Shown here piece after piece: positions 1 to 10,016 of a stretch of 64,000 nt of DNA. The DNA is from Nostoc sp. PCC 7524 (GTDB lineage: Bacteria; Cyanobacteriota; Cyanobacteriia; Cyanobacteriales; Nostocaceae), in assembly GCF_000316645.1 (NCBI RefSeq), contig NC_019684.1, forward strand, positions 6,025,501 to 6,089,500, given 5' to 3'. The notes below the pieces were generated by a model, which was not told the origin of the DNA, ran no database searches, and saw only the letters and a program-made list of their open reading frames with translations. The position numbers were made by a program, and so were the translations under genes. The first letter of the stretch is position 1. Every line of letters begins with the position of its first letter.

Positions 1-1600
1 ACAAGACCAGTTACCGCCCTTTCCTAACGAAATTGCTTACCAGTTTATTGAAGAAGAATTAGGACAGCCTCCAGAAGAAGTTTACACAGAACTCTCAGCC
101 CAGCCGATTGCTGCTGCTTCTTTAGGGCAAGTTTACAAAGGCAAGCTGAAAACTGGGGAAGAAGTGGCTGTAAAAGTGCAACGCCCTGACTTAAGGGAAC
201 GAATTACTATTGACTTGTATATTTTGCGTCGTCTGGCGGCTTTAGTACAAAGAAAAGTCAAACGGGTACGCAGTGACTTAGTAGGGATTTTAGATGAATT
301 AGGCGATCGCATTTTTGAAGAAATGGATTATATCCACGAAGGCGAAAATGCTGAACGCTTTTTTGAGCTATATGGTCACATAAAAGACATTTATGTACCG
401 AAGATTTACTGGGAATATACCAACCGTCGTGTATTAACGATGGAGTGGATTAACGGCACAAAGTTAACCCAAACAGCAGAAATTAAAGCCCAAGGTATAG
501 ATGCGCGTTACTTAATTGAAGTGGGTGTCCAGTGTTCTTTGAGACAACTTTTAGAGCATGGATTTTTCCACGCTGATCCCCATCCAGGTAACTTGTTAGC
601 TACACCCGACGGCCAACTAGCTTATCTTGACTTTGGGATGATGAGCGAGATTAAACCACCCCAACGTTATGGTTTAATTGAGGCGATCGTTCACGTTGTT
701 AACCGTGACTTTGAAGGGTTAGCGCAAGACTACGTTAAGCTAGATTTTCTATCCCCAGAAACAGATTTAACACCGATTATTCCAGCCTTTGGTAAAGTAT
801 TTGCGGATGCTCAAGGAGCTAGTGTAGCTGAACTCAACATTAAAAGCATTACAGATGAACTATCAGCTTTGATGTATGAGTATCCTTTCCGCGTACCTCC
901 CTACTACGCTTTAATTATTCGCTCTCTGGTGACACTGGAAGGTATAGCTATATATATAGACCCCAACTTCAAAGTTCTCAGTGAAGCTTACCCTTACGTT
1001 GCTAAACGTTTGCTCACCGACCCTGCGCCAGAATTAAGATCATCACTGCGAGACTTGCTGTTTAAAGAGGGTAAATTCCGGTGGAATCGTTTAGAAAACC
1101 TGTTACGCAATGCGCGGAAAAATCAAGACTACGACCTCAATTTAGTAGTCAATCAAGGCGTAGACTTTCTGGCTTCTGAACGCGGCGCTTTCATTCGCGA
1201 CAAGTTGGTAGATGAATTCTTTAACGGCATCAACGCTTTAGGTAAAAACGTTCTGCACAACTTCACCTATCTACTTAGAGAGCGTGTAGGTATTACAGCC
1301 ATCAACGAAACTCCCGCAGCCACGGTTGAGCAACAACAAACTTTAGAGCATATCAAAAATATCTCTAATATTCTGAGAGAAACCCGTGGTTTTGACCCAG
1401 TGCAACTTGCACCGCAAATAGGACAATTGTTGTTCAATCCAGATGTGCAACGTTTAGGTCAACAAGTGACTAATCAATTAGTGCAGAAAGCTATCATTCG
1501 GCTGATTCGGGAATTACTCGCAGCAGATGAACTTAATCGCACTGAAAATAGTGATTTAATTCCATCTACAAGATTATCTTTGTCTGCAAAAAGAGTATAA
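1..1600 (+). CDS. ABC1/UbiB-family protein kinase-like protein (5' end outside window)
   Basis: The reading frame is open from base 2, so the gene starts upstream of the window; about 532 residues are visible. The atypical-kinase hallmarks are present: the alanine-rich AAASLGQVYKG loop (about bases 110-142) that replaces the P-loop, the VAVKVQRP lysine strand right after it, the catalytic HADPHPGN motif (about 568-591) and the metal-binding LDFGMM (about 628-645). Members of this family (UbiB/COQ8, plant ABC1K) support quinone and prenyl-lipid metabolism in membranes; cyanobacteria have several copies, so the substrate cannot be stated. The C-terminal 200 residues are helical and family-specific. 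The next gene starts about 210 bases downstream, past a C/G-rich hairpin, so they are probably separate units. Confidence 0.9.
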   Translation, partial: QDQLPPFPNEIAYQFIEEELGQPPEEVYTELSAQPIAAASLGQVYKGKLKTGEEVAVKVQRPDLRERITIDLYILRRLAALVQRKVKRVRSDLVGILDELGDRIFEEMDYIHEGENAERFFELYGHIKDIYVPKIYWEYTNRRVLTMEWINGTKLTQTAEIKAQGIDARYLIEVGVQCSLRQLLEHGFFHADPHPGNLLATPDGQLAYLDFGMMSEIKPPQRYGLIEAIVHVVNRDFEGLAQDYVKLDFLSPETDLTPIIPAFGKVFADAQGASVAELNIKSITDELSALMYEYPFRVPPYYALIIRSLVTLEGIAIYIDPNFKVLSEAYPYVAKRLLTDPAPELRSSLRDLLFKEGKFRWNRLENLLRNARKNQDYDLNLVVNQGVDFLASERGAFIRDKLVDEFFNGINALGKNVLHNFTYLLRERVGITAINETPAATVEQQQTLEHIKNISNILRETRGFDPVQLAPQIGQLLFNPDVQRLGQQVTNQLVQKAIIRLIRELLAADELNRTENSDLIPSTRLSLSAKRV

Positions 1601-1681
1601 CCAGGAAACTCATTCTTTGTTATGGAGCAAGGAATGAGGCTCTGCCGACTTGTAGCAACTGCCGTGGAAATTGAATCAAAG

Positions 1682-1712
1682 TCCCCCCTTTTTAAGGGGT
1701 GTAAGGGGGGAT
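1682..1712. repeat. C-run/G-run inverted repeat
   Basis: A CCCCCCTTTTTAAGGGG segment followed by GTAAGGGGGG can fold into a hairpin just downstream of the kinase gene. It is a common form of intergenic repeat in Nostocales and may serve as a terminator, but there is no clear T-run. Confidence 0.45.
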
Positions 1713-1811
1713 CAATAAGTTTCTAAAATCACAGCCAAACACTTTTAAAACAACCTCTTAATCAGTAATCATTAATAAACAAGCTATGATATAAAGCAAG
1801 GTTTATTATTT

Positions 1812-3746
1812 ATGCTAATAGTTTTGCCAGCTATTTCAATCATAATTGGATATTATCTATTTTTTCAAACTAATAAATGTTGGCGTAGTGCAGTATTATC
1901 CACATCTGTTGTATGGGGTGTAATCGTTACTGTAATTACAGAATCGCTCAGTTTTTTTCATGTACTGAATTTCAATTTTGTAGTATTTTCGTGGCTGCTA
2001 GTTAATATTATATTAGCAAGTATTGGATTTAAATTTTATCGTAAAAATCAAAAATGGACTATAAAAAATCCGATTTTAGAGTTACCTAAATTTTTAAATT
2101 TTCTATTGTTGAGTGTAGGATTAATTGTAATTGCGATCGCTCTAATTGCTATAGTAGCACCGCCAAATAACTGGGATTCAATGAATTATCACATGACTCG
2201 TGTAGTTCATTGGATACAAAATCAGAGTGTTGCCCATTATCCAACTAGTTATACACCACAGCTATATCAAAATCCTTGGTCAGAATTTGCTATTCTGCAT
2301 TGGCAAATTTTAAGTGGTGTGGATTACTTTGCCAACTTGGTGCAACTGTTCAGTATGGTTGGTTGTATTGTCGGCAATTCGTTAATTGCTCAACAATTAG
2401 GAGCAGATTTGCGAGGCCAAGTTTTTACTGCTGTGGTAAGTGCGACAATTCCAATGGGAATTCTGCAAGCATCCAGCACACAAAATGATTATATACTGGC
2501 GTTTTGGGTTGTTTGTCTTGCTTATTATGTAATCAAAACTGTACAGCATGGTAAACAGACTACATGGGACATTTACTTACTATTGGCAGGTAGTTTAGGA
2601 CTAGCGATTTTGACTAAAGGAACTGCCTATTTTTATATCTTTCCCTTTTTAGTCTGGTTGACTTTATCTCAAATCAGATACTTGCGCTGGCAAGTATGGA
2701 AGCCTGCTGTCATAGTAGCCATTATTGCTATATGTATTAATATTAGCCACTGGTTACGCAATTATAATTTGTTTGGCTCACCTCTTGGTGAACCCAATGA
2801 TTATAAAAATGAAATTCTTGGCATTAATGTATTAATTTCTAACATCCTTAGAAATATAGCATTACACATAGGTACACCGATAGGCATAATTAACGCTATT
2901 AATTACAAAATCATTCAAATTATACATACATTTATTGGTATAGCAGACAACGATCCCCGTACAACTTTCCTCACCAAAAACTTTTTTGTACCAGGAACTT
3001 GGTCAACATTTGGCTTTACTGGTAATGAAAATAGTGCAGGGAATTTCTTACACATTTTACTAATATTTACTTGTATTATTATTTTTATTTTTAAAAAAGA
3101 ATTAAGAAGACAATCCCAGGTTACTGTTTATCTAATAACTGTTTTAGGTACATTTGTAGTTTTTTGCTACTTAGTAAAATGGCAACCGTGGCATAGTCGC
3201 CTACATCTATCATGGTTTGTATTAACATCTCCTTGTATTGGTTTGCTATTGTCCCAGCTAGACCAAAAAAGATTAATTAACTATTTAGCAGTTTTTTTGA
3301 TTCTCTCATCATTACCTTGGGTATTTTTAAATAGGTATCGACCTTTGATTGGGAGTAATAATATTTTCCAAACCAGTAGAATCGAGCAATATTTTATGAA
3401 TAGACCTCATCTACTCCAACCCCACTCACAAGCAGTAGAATTCCTTAAGACTAAACAATGTGACTATATAGGACTGGCATTTGAAAATGATGCTTGGGAA
3501 TACCCATTTTGGATAATGCTACAAGAAAATCAAGGACGAAAGTTTCAATTGCAACATATTAATGTGGCTAATAAATCGGCTATTAAAGAAAATCTTTACC
3601 CCTACATAGACTTTGAGCCTTGCAGTGTTATTTACATAAAACCTAGACAGAATAAGCAAGATAATCGGCAAGAGATTAAGTTTGAAGATCAAACTTTTGT
3701 GAAAGAGTGGGATTCTCAATACGTTGCTGTGTTTCTTGAAAAGTAA
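1812..3746 (+). CDS. GT39/ArnT-like polytopic glycosyltransferase
   Basis: This 644-residue protein is mostly membrane, with about ten or more hydrophobic segments. The first large loop after the third helix carries APPNNWDSMNYHMTRV (about residues 116-131). An acidic residue in this loop followed by Y/H/R is the pattern of the dolichyl-phosphate-mannose/ArnT-like GT-C superfamily, which transfers sugars from polyprenyl-phosphate donors on the outer face of the membrane. The C-terminal 120 residues are soluble. Base composition is AT-richer than its neighbours. No partner genes point to the acceptor. Family-level assignment only. Confidence 0.65.
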   Translation: MLIVLPAISIIIGYYLFFQTNKCWRSAVLSTSVVWGVIVTVITESLSFFHVLNFNFVVFSWLLVNIILASIGFKFYRKNQKWTIKNPILELPKFLNFLLLSVGLIVIAIALIAIVAPPNNWDSMNYHMTRVVHWIQNQSVAHYPTSYTPQLYQNPWSEFAILHWQILSGVDYFANLVQLFSMVGCIVGNSLIAQQLGADLRGQVFTAVVSATIPMGILQASSTQNDYILAFWVVCLAYYVIKTVQHGKQTTWDIYLLLAGSLGLAILTKGTAYFYIFPFLVWLTLSQIRYLRWQVWKPAVIVAIIAICINISHWLRNYNLFGSPLGEPNDYKNEILGINVLISNILRNIALHIGTPIGIINAINYKIIQIIHTFIGIADNDPRTTFLTKNFFVPGTWSTFGFTGNENSAGNFLHILLIFTCIIIFIFKKELRRQSQVTVYLITVLGTFVVFCYLVKWQPWHSRLHLSWFVLTSPCIGLLLSQLDQKRLINYLAVFLILSSLPWVFLNRYRPLIGSNNIFQTSRIEQYFMNRPHLLQPHSQAVEFLKTKQCDYIGLAFENDAWEYPFWIMLQENQGRKFQLQHINVANKSAIKENLYPYIDFEPCSVIYIKPRQNKQDNRQEIKFEDQTFVKEWDSQYVAVFLEK

Positions 3747-3891
3747 TTCCTTGAAAGTTGTGGGGAAACTCCATCCACTGATGGGTGGAATTCTTCATTA
3801 TATGAAAGCTGCGATCGCTAAATATATAACTTAAAATTTATCAATATTTATTTAATCCTAAATTTCTCATTTTTATAAAATTGGCCTAATT

Positions 3892-4335
3892 TTAAGAGCC
3901 ACTATTAATATCTTTTGGATATCCGTTTCTTTCGCGTTTGAGACTTTCTTCTAAGGCTTGAATTTGCTCACGACGAGCTTCTAATTCTAGGGAACGACGG
4001 GCTAAATCTTGATTTTGTAACGTTAGTGATTGTCGCCACTGTTCTGCTCGTTCTATTTCTTGTTGCAAAAATTCTGGTGTAACACCAGTGCTGAGGTAAG
4101 TTTGTACTAAATACAACACCCAGTCACAAGCATCCTCCATCCGTTCAATATCACCTGTAGACGAAAGTTCTACTAAAACTAGCAACTTTTCGCTCATGGT
4201 GTTGCCTTTACCCAGCAAGATGAAGGCCTCTTCTGGAATAATTGTCCACAGATGATCCTCTTCCTGACGTGCTAATAAACGCAACTGGTACTGGTCTAAG
4301 AATTCATTTTTATGTACTTGGGCTAGGTATAGCAT
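3892..4335 (-). CDS. Conserved cyanobacterial protein with C-terminal coiled coil
   Basis: I do not recognise a named family. The protein is about 147 residues from the ATG at 4335; a TTG eight codons upstream (4359) is the alternative start. The N-terminal two thirds look like a compact alpha/beta fold (LYLAQVHKNEF, LWTIIPEEAFILL, LLVLVELSS), and the last 50 residues are charged and helical (QQEIERAEQWRQSL, LEARREQIQALEESLKRE), a likely coiled coil. It follows valS on the same strand about 70 bases after its stop, with a 10-bp hairpin in the gap. It may be expressed by read-through from valS, but the hairpin argues for partial separation. Confidence 0.7.
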   Translation of the reverse strand: MLYLAQVHKNEFLDQYQLRLLARQEEDHLWTIIPEEAFILLGKGNTMSEKLLVLVELSSTGDIERMEDACDWVLYLVQTYLSTGVTPEFLQQEIERAEQWRQSLTLQNQDLARRSLELEARREQIQALEESLKRERNGYPKDINSGS

Positions 4336-4372
4336 GACTGTGGCTTGGTTTCCATTCAAATTTCACAATTAA

Positions 4373-4396
4373 GGTAATGGGAAGACTCCCATTACC
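4373..4396 (-). terminator. Hairpin between valS and the next gene
   Basis: GGTAATGGGA (4373-4382) pairs perfectly with TCCCATTACC (4387-4396) around a 4-base loop, directly downstream of the valS stop. On the minus strand it is followed by TTAATTG rather than a long T-run, so termination may be partial. Confidence 0.5.
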
Positions 4397-4404
4397 CTTT
4401 ACAG

Positions 4405-7400
4405 CTATGCTAAACCACGCAGGCGATCGCGTAAAATCTCTGCTTGTTTTTCAGCTTCGGCTAAAGCGTCTCTCGCTGCTTGCACGACATCGGGTCTAGC
4501 TTTATCCACAAAGTTGGTATTGCTTAACCTCCCTTTGAGAGATTGCGCTTCTGCTTCCACTTTACTGAGGCTTTTCTCTAGCTTGGCACGCATGGCTTCT
4601 ATATCCACTACCCCATCTAGAGGTATGACTACCTGTACTGTACCAATTACACCTGCAATGGCTTTTTCTGGTTCTTTAGCTGGTGGTTTTAGTTCTTGTG
4701 GTGCTGGAGTTAGTTCTGTGGTGGGTGGGAAGAACCGCGCCCAGAATTTTTGTCTAGCTTCAGCAATCAATAATGTATTGAGGACAAACCAAGCGGTGTA
4801 ACCTAAACCCACGATTTCAAAGAACGTACCCAGGGCAGGAATATCATCTAAGGTATCGCCAACTGCTAAGGCGATTCTAAAAAAGATTAAACCGACGATA
4901 AGCCAGACAATTGTCCGCCAATTCCGGCGCGGTTTTGGCTGTATGACTGTTTTGGCTTGTGGTTCACCTGCAATAGTCAAATTCTCCACTTTGGCTAAAT
5001 CTTGAATGTAAGATTGTCCAGCCGTGAGAATTTGCCGTTCTTGGGCATTTTCAGACTGTAAGTTCGCTGTGACTTTTACCCCTGGCTTGACTTCCGCCTC
5101 GGCGCGTAAGTTGCGGATAGTGCGGATAGTCCCAATTAGCAGTTCAAACTGTGCTTCTAAGTCTGGGTTAATTAAGTTGGTATTGGCTTTGGGATATGCC
5201 TGTAAAGCTAAGGTTTGCTTAGAGTCGGCTGGTTGTTGGGTGAGAGTCTGCCAAATTTCCTCGGTGATATGAGGCATAAAGGGATGGAGTAGCTTTAATA
5301 TCCCTTCGAGTACATAGGCTAAGGTTTGTTGAGCGACTCGCCGCGATGCTGGATTTGCATCTTTTTGCAGTCTGGATTTAACTAACTCAATATACCAGTC
5401 GCAAAAATCACCCCAGATGAATTCATATATACCCTTGGCTGCTTCGCCTAAACCGTAATTGTCAATGGAGTTAGTAGTTTGCTGAATAACTTGATGATAG
5501 CGGGAAAGAATCCAGCGATCGCTTAACTCTAGGGATTGGGGATTGGGGATTGGGGATTGGGATTTTCCAGTACCCAGTCCCAAGTCCCCAGTCCCAAGTC
5601 CGTCGAGGTTCATCATCACAAAGCGGGCAGCATTCCACAACTTGTTGGCAAAGTTGCGGGAAGCTTCTACTGAGGATGATTCATCTTTTTTGCGGTCATA
5701 TTCTAGGCGAATATCTTGACCTGCACCGGCTACTTCCTTGACTAAGGTGTAACGTAGGGCATCAGTACCGTATTTATCAATTAGCAACAGTGGGTCAATG
5801 CCATTGTTAGCCGTCTTGGACATCTTCTTATTATTCTCATCCCTAACCAAACCGTGAATGTAAACAGTTTGGAAGGGCATTGTGTTAGTAAAATGACCAG
5901 CCATCATGGTCATTCTCGCTACCCAGAAAAAGATGATGTCAAAGCCTGTAACTAAGGTAGTGGTGGGGTAGTAGGTGGCTAAATCTTGAGTCTTTTCAGG
6001 CCAGCCTAATGTGGAAAACGGCCATAGTCCTGAAGAAAACCAGGTATCTAATACATCTGGGTCTTGTTCTAACTGGACATTTTCGCCAAATTGGGCTTTT
6101 GCTTTCTCCCAGGCTTCATCGGTGGATTTGGCGACGATAAACGGGGTGGTATCGGTGATTTGTCCACCTGTTTCACTGACAGCATACCAAGCCGGGATTT
6201 GATGACCCCACCACAATTGACGAGAAATACACCAATCTCTCAAACTTACCAACCAATCACGGTAAACCTTTGTCCAACGTTGGGGGACAAATTCGGGGGT
6301 ATTTTTCTGGTAGAGGAATTCTAAAGCCTTATCCGCCATGGGGCGAATTTTCACAAACCACTGAGTAGATAGTAAAGGTTCAATAGGAACTTTACCGCGA
6401 TCGCTATAAGGAACGGTATGCTTATAATCTTCTACCTTAACTAAAACACCGTCAGCTTCAAGACGTGCAACTACATTCTTTCTAGCTACAAAGCGGTCTT
6501 GTCCTTGAAACTCTCCGCCGTTGGCGTTCAGCGTCCCATCTTTATTGAGGATATTGATAAACGGCAGATTGTGACGCTTACCCATTTCAAAGTCGTTCGG
6601 GTCATGGGCGGGAGTCACTTTCACACAACCCGTCCCAAAACTGGGGTCTACTAACTCATCACCAATGATGGGAATTTCCCGTTGCATAATTGGCAGAGTC
6701 AAAGTTTTCCCAATCAGATGTCTATATCTCTCATCATTGGGATTGACAGCCACACCCGTATCACCAAGCATGGTTTCTGGGCGAGTCGTCGCTACTTCTA
6801 CATACCCAGAACCATCACTGAGAGGATAGCGGAAATGCCAAAGATTACCCTCAACCTCTTTAGATTCCACCTCAACATCAGACACAGCTGACTGAGAAGC
6901 TGGACACCAGTTAACTAAATATTCACCGCGATAAATTAAGCCCTCATTGTAGAGACTGACAAAGGCTTCTACCACAGCTTTTGATAAACCTTCATCCAGG
7001 GTAAATCTCTCCCGTGACCAGTCTACCGACACACCCAAGCGGCGCAGCTGATTAACAATTGTTCCCCCTGATTCCGTCTTCCACTTCCAAGCACGTTCTA
7101 GAAATTGGTCGCGTCCCAATTCATAGCGAGTTTTACCTTCAGCTTTGAGTTGTTTTTCGAGAATTGTATGGACAGCAATACTAGCGTGGTCAGTTCCCGG
7201 TAGCCACAGAGTATTTCGTCCCTGCATCCGGTGATAACGCACCAACACATCAATCAACGCACTTTCAAAGGCGTGACCCATGTGCAGACTACCGGTGACG
7301 TTTGGTGGCGGAATTACAACACAATAAGGTTCACCACCATGATTGGGGTCAGCTTTGTAAATTTGGTTGTCTTCCCAGAATTTTTGCCACTTCGCTTCAG

Positions 7401-7449
7401 TGGAAAAGGGATCATACAGACTGGGAAGATTCGGTATAGTTGCGGTCAT
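4405..7449 (-). CDS. valS: Valyl-tRNA synthetase with CAAD membrane domain
   Basis: A class I aminoacyl-tRNA synthetase of 1014 residues that charges tRNA-Val. The ATP-binding HMGH (HIGH) motif is at residues 56-59 and NKKMSK (KMSKS) is near residue 545; the editing domain ([13 protein letters not shown]) and anticodon-binding region (LSDRWILSR onward) follow. Between the body and the C-terminal ValRS coiled coil ([19 protein letters not shown]) lies an extra segment at about residues 830-912 with two membrane helices ([35 protein letters not shown]). This matches the CAAD appended domain, known to anchor some cyanobacterial synthetases, including Anabaena ValRS, to thylakoids. At residues about 615-640 a Gly/Leu/Pro-rich stretch comes from an in-frame tandem DNA repeat and is absent from ordinary ValRS. 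Confidence 0.97.
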   Translation of the reverse strand: MTATIPNLPSLYDPFSTEAKWQKFWEDNQIYKADPNHGGEPYCVVIPPPNVTGSLHMGHAFESALIDVLVRYHRMQGRNTLWLPGTDHASIAVHTILEKQLKAEGKTRYELGRDQFLERAWKWKTESGGTIVNQLRRLGVSVDWSRERFTLDEGLSKAVVEAFVSLYNEGLIYRGEYLVNWCPASQSAVSDVEVESKEVEGNLWHFRYPLSDGSGYVEVATTRPETMLGDTGVAVNPNDERYRHLIGKTLTLPIMQREIPIIGDELVDPSFGTGCVKVTPAHDPNDFEMGKRHNLPFINILNKDGTLNANGGEFQGQDRFVARKNVVARLEADGVLVKVEDYKHTVPYSDRGKVPIEPLLSTQWFVKIRPMADKALEFLYQKNTPEFVPQRWTKVYRDWLVSLRDWCISRQLWWGHQIPAWYAVSETGGQITDTTPFIVAKSTDEAWEKAKAQFGENVQLEQDPDVLDTWFSSGLWPFSTLGWPEKTQDLATYYPTTTLVTGFDIIFFWVARMTMMAGHFTNTMPFQTVYIHGLVRDENNKKMSKTANNGIDPLLLIDKYGTDALRYTLVKEVAGAGQDIRLEYDRKKDESSSVEASRNFANKLWNAARFVMMNLDGLGTGDLGLGTGKSQSPIPNPQSLELSDRWILSRYHQVIQQTTNSIDNYGLGEAAKGIYEFIWGDFCDWYIELVKSRLQKDANPASRRVAQQTLAYVLEGILKLLHPFMPHITEEIWQTLTQQPADSKQTLALQAYPKANTNLINPDLEAQFELLIGTIRTIRNLRAEAEVKPGVKVTANLQSENAQERQILTAGQSYIQDLAKVENLTIAGEPQAKTVIQPKPRRNWRTIVWLIVGLIFFRIALAVGDTLDDIPALGTFFEIVGLGYTAWFVLNTLLIAEARQKFWARFFPPTTELTPAPQELKPPAKEPEKAIAGVIGTVQVVIPLDGVVDIEAMRAKLEKSLSKVEAEAQSLKGRLSNTNFVDKARPDVVQAARDALAEAEKQAEILRDRLRGLA
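5531..5605. repeat. Heptamer-type tandem repeat inside valS
   Basis: Repeated GGGGATT/GGGATT units followed by their complement (CCCAGTCC, CCCCAGTCCC) form an array of the same kind found between genes at 7500-7565, 22205-22250, 23960-24010 and 61095-61140. Here it is in frame and translated within valS. Confidence 0.85.
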
Positions 7450-7499
7450 TCTGGGAAATCTACGTTTGGAAGGACTCTAATAAATTTTGCCACAGGGTT

Positions 7500-7618
7500 G
7501 GGGGACTGGGGACTGGGGATTGGGGATTGGGGATTGGGGACTGGGGACTGGGGACTGGGGAGCAGGGGAGCGGAGAATAATAACTATTGCCTATTGCCTA
7601 TTGCCTATTGCCTACTTC
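7500..7618. repeat. Intergenic GGGGACT/GGGGATT array plus TGCCTAT array
   Basis: About nine units of GGGGACT or GGGGATT (7500-7562) are followed by AGCAGGGGAGC and four copies of a TTGCCTA unit (7586-7614). The array fills the gap between valS (start at 7449) and the end of the reductase gene. It is a short tandemly repeated repetitive sequence of the Nostocales kind. Confidence 0.85.
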
Positions 7619-8587
7619 CTACTCCCTTCCAATTTGATTTCTGGCATCTAAGAATTTTAACTGGTGGTAAAGACAGCTAATTTTTGGTAAGTCTACGCCG
7701 GCGGCTTGGGTTTTTCTGAAGGGATTCCCTACAATTGCTTCTACTTCTAGGGGACGGCGTTCATCATAGTCGATTTTCATGCTGGTGCGGTAAGGGGTCA
7801 TCTTGACGGTGTAATCTAGCATGGTTTGAATGAAGCTATCAGGAATTATCCGCCCCATACTGTTCGCCCCGGCTTTCACCTCAGACATGATTTGTTCTAC
7901 TAAGGTGCGGGTGTGGGTATCTGCCATTAATTCGTCGGTGCTGGCATTGAGAATCACAGACAGCCCATTGTAGGGGATATTCCACACCAATTTTTTCCAC
8001 CTTGCCAGTAATAAGTCTTCCGCTAATTCAATTCCAATTCCGGCGCGTTGAAAGTCCTCGGCTATTTGCTGCATTCTCTCAGTTATCCCAGCCAGAGAAT
8101 ATTTTGGGAGATATTCCCCTAAAGTGATGTGTCCGTAGTCCAAATGGCGGATATGTCCAAATCCCACTTTATTAGAACAGAGGAAGCACAAACCACCAAT
8201 TACATGAACTTTGTCCAAAATTTGGGTGACTTCTTCTTCTACACCTAACCCATTTTGTAATACCAACACTACGCCATTATCTTTAACTACAGGTGGTAAT
8301 AAATGCGGTAGTAAATGGTTTTGTGTGGTTTTCAGTGCTACGACTACCACGTCACATTTTGGCATCTTAGCGACATCGTTGTACGCGTTGACTTGAGGGA
8401 GGGTAAAGTCACCGTCTTTAGATTCGACAATTAAACCGTGCTTACTTACGTGTTCATAGTCACTCTTGAGCAAAAAGTGAACATCTAAACCCGCTTTTTG
8501 CAATTTAGCACCATAAAACCCACCTAATGCACCAGTCCCTAGGATGGCATACTTGCGATCGCCTAGCGCAGTTTGTTGTTCACTCAT
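7619..8587 (-). CDS. Ketopantoate reductase family (PanE/ApbA-like) oxidoreductase
   Basis: 322 residues, the usual length for the family. The N-terminal Rossmann fold shows GTGALGG at residues 17-23, followed by the NADP-binding strand; KCDVVVVALKTTQN and VLVLQNGLGVEE are typical 2-dehydropantoate 2-reductase motifs, and ARWKKLVWNIPYNGLSVILN is the catalytic Lys/Asn helix of the C-terminal domain. If it is the true PanE it reduces ketopantoate to pantoate for coenzyme A synthesis; cyanobacteria have several paralogs, so the substrate is inferred. The stop abuts a tandem-repeat array. It is transcribed towards valS but separated from it by the repeats. Confidence 0.85.
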   Translation of the reverse strand: MSEQQTALGDRKYAILGTGALGGFYGAKLQKAGLDVHFLLKSDYEHVSKHGLIVESKDGDFTLPQVNAYNDVAKMPKCDVVVVALKTTQNHLLPHLLPPVVKDNGVVLVLQNGLGVEEEVTQILDKVHVIGGLCFLCSNKVGFGHIRHLDYGHITLGEYLPKYSLAGITERMQQIAEDFQRAGIGIELAEDLLLARWKKLVWNIPYNGLSVILNASTDELMADTHTRTLVEQIMSEVKAGANSMGRIIPDSFIQTMLDYTVKMTPYRTSMKIDYDERRPLEVEAIVGNPFRKTQAAGVDLPKISCLYHQLKFLDARNQIGRE

Positions 8588-8822
8588 ACTTTTTTACCCA
8601 AGATTTTCTGATGACTATCATAGAGTAGTGTCTAAAAACAAACTGTTGCACTGAGTTTAGCGATCGTCATAGTTCAAAATCATCTTATTCATAAAAATTA
8701 AAACTGTTTCACGATACTTTAAAATTTTTGGCAGGAGACACGGTAAACAGAATTCATCACCAAGGATGAACATCTCTTTTCCCACTCCCTACTCCCTATT
8801 TCCAAAACGATTAGGTAAAACA

Positions 8823-9224
8823 ATGGCTGATATTGTTGATATTGCAGTTAGTGCCGATTCTTTTAAAACTTTGGTGACAGCTGTACAAGCTGCTGGTTTA
8901 GTAGAAACATTAAAAAGTCCAGGGCCATTTACTGTTTTTGCGCCTAATGATGATGCTTTTGCTAAGTTACCACCGGGAACAATTCAAACTTTGGTACAGA
9001 ATATTCCTCAGTTAACAAGAATCTTAAAGTTTCATGTTGTGCCTGGAAAGTTGAAACAGGCGGACTTAGCAAAACTTGGCACAGTTACATCTGTGGAAGG
9101 TTCACCCATCAAAATTGATTGTTCTGATGGTTTTGAAGTCAAAAATGCCACAGTCTTAGCAGCAGATATTGAAGCCGATAACGGTGTGATTCATGTTATC
9201 GATACGGTAATTTTGATGGGTTGA
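8823..9224 (+). CDS. Fasciclin (FAS1/BIgH3) domain protein
   Basis: A single FAS1 domain of 133 residues: [15 protein letters not shown] is the signature of box H1 and [11 protein letters not shown] with [12 protein letters not shown] is box H2. These domains mediate adhesion or protein interaction. The ATG at 8823 is preferred to the in-frame ATG at 8766, because the 19 residues between are encoded by repeat-like TCCCACTCCCTACTCCCTA DNA and homologs begin near [11 protein letters not shown]. No signal peptide remains with this start, so it would be cytoplasmic, as for other single-domain cyanobacterial FAS1 proteins. Confidence 0.9.
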   Translation: MADIVDIAVSADSFKTLVTAVQAAGLVETLKSPGPFTVFAPNDDAFAKLPPGTIQTLVQNIPQLTRILKFHVVPGKLKQADLAKLGTVTSVEGSPIKIDCSDGFEVKNATVLAADIEADNGVIHVIDTVILMG

Positions 9225-9422
9225 TTTGATTTCAGGTGGGCATTACCCACCTGACTATTGCTTAATTATTATGATTATTTATTACAAGCATAGTTAAAGA
9301 CTTATGTATCTTAATTTATGTTAAATATATGCAGAAGTATTTACTTTAGATATATGCTGAGTTAAGTTGATATATCTAAAAATATATTGAGTTTTAGATG
9401 CCAACATTATCCCAACAGATGA

Positions 9423-9755
9423 ATGCTTGATTTTCATACTTTAGCTGAGTTCTCTCGTACTAACTGCCTTGGTATTTGTGCATTCCTAGTGCCAGCCAAT
9501 TTACTAGCTACATTATTAACAATAATTTTGGCTGTAATAGGTCGTCCAACTGTTCAAATTTGGCAAGCTGCTAGTTTTGCAAGTATTTTTGCAGTCTTAA
9601 TGGTTTTACACGTATACACTTGGTTTATGATTGGTGTGGTAATGCCTCCTACTTATATCTTGTTAGGTTTAGCAATTACTTGTTTAATCGCCAATATTGC
9701 AGCTATTATTCTGCACAAGCGTCACCGCATTTTAACTTTTAGATTTAAATTCTAA
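9423..9755 (+). CDS. Small membrane protein, three predicted helices
   Basis: 110 residues with three hydrophobic stretches (GICAFLVPANLLATLLTIIL; ASIFAVLMVLHVYTWFMIGV; LLGLAITCLIANIAAIIL), ending in a basic tail (HKRHRILTFRFKF), which suggests a cytoplasmic C-terminus. I recognise no family. It is separated from the fasciclin gene by about 200 AT-rich bases and is probably its own unit. Gene reality is supported by a clean ATG and even hydrophobic patterning. Confidence 0.7.
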   Translation: MLDFHTLAEFSRTNCLGICAFLVPANLLATLLTIILAVIGRPTVQIWQAASFASIFAVLMVLHVYTWFMIGVVMPPTYILLGLAITCLIANIAAIILHKRHRILTFRFKF

Positions 9756-9912
9756 AATCTTCAGAGGTATCTTCACGCCAACTAATGGACTGACAGGACT
9801 AAATTAGTGTAATAGATTCATGTTGGGTTAAACGTAACGCAACCCAACATGAATCTTGAGAAGTCAATATCAATCTCGGTGTTGGGTTTCCTTTGGATAC
9901 TAAACCTCTCTT

Positions 9913-9978
9913 GTAGGGCGCGTCAGATGGCAAAAATCTGTTGAGAATTACGAACAACTCCTATCTGACGCACCCTAA
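9913..9978. repeat. Palindromic element, GTAGGG(C/T)GCGTCAG family
   Basis: Terminal inverted repeats GTAGGGCGCGTCAGAT (9913-9928) and ATCTGACGCACCCTAA (9963-9978) flank a 34-base AT-rich centre. Related elements are at 22815-22879, 42690-42748 and, more divergent, 30729-30800. There is no coding capacity; it is a MITE-like repeat in the gap before the TPR-CHAT gene's stop. Confidence 0.8.
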
Positions 9979-10016
9979 GAATGTGCCGGTTGCGTAAGTC
10001 CTCAAGCAGTGAGTGA

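Noticed and set aside
7231..7680. 149-residue plus-strand frame
   Set aside because: Antisense to the valS start and then translation of the GGGGACT array ([14 protein letters not shown]); a repeat artefact.
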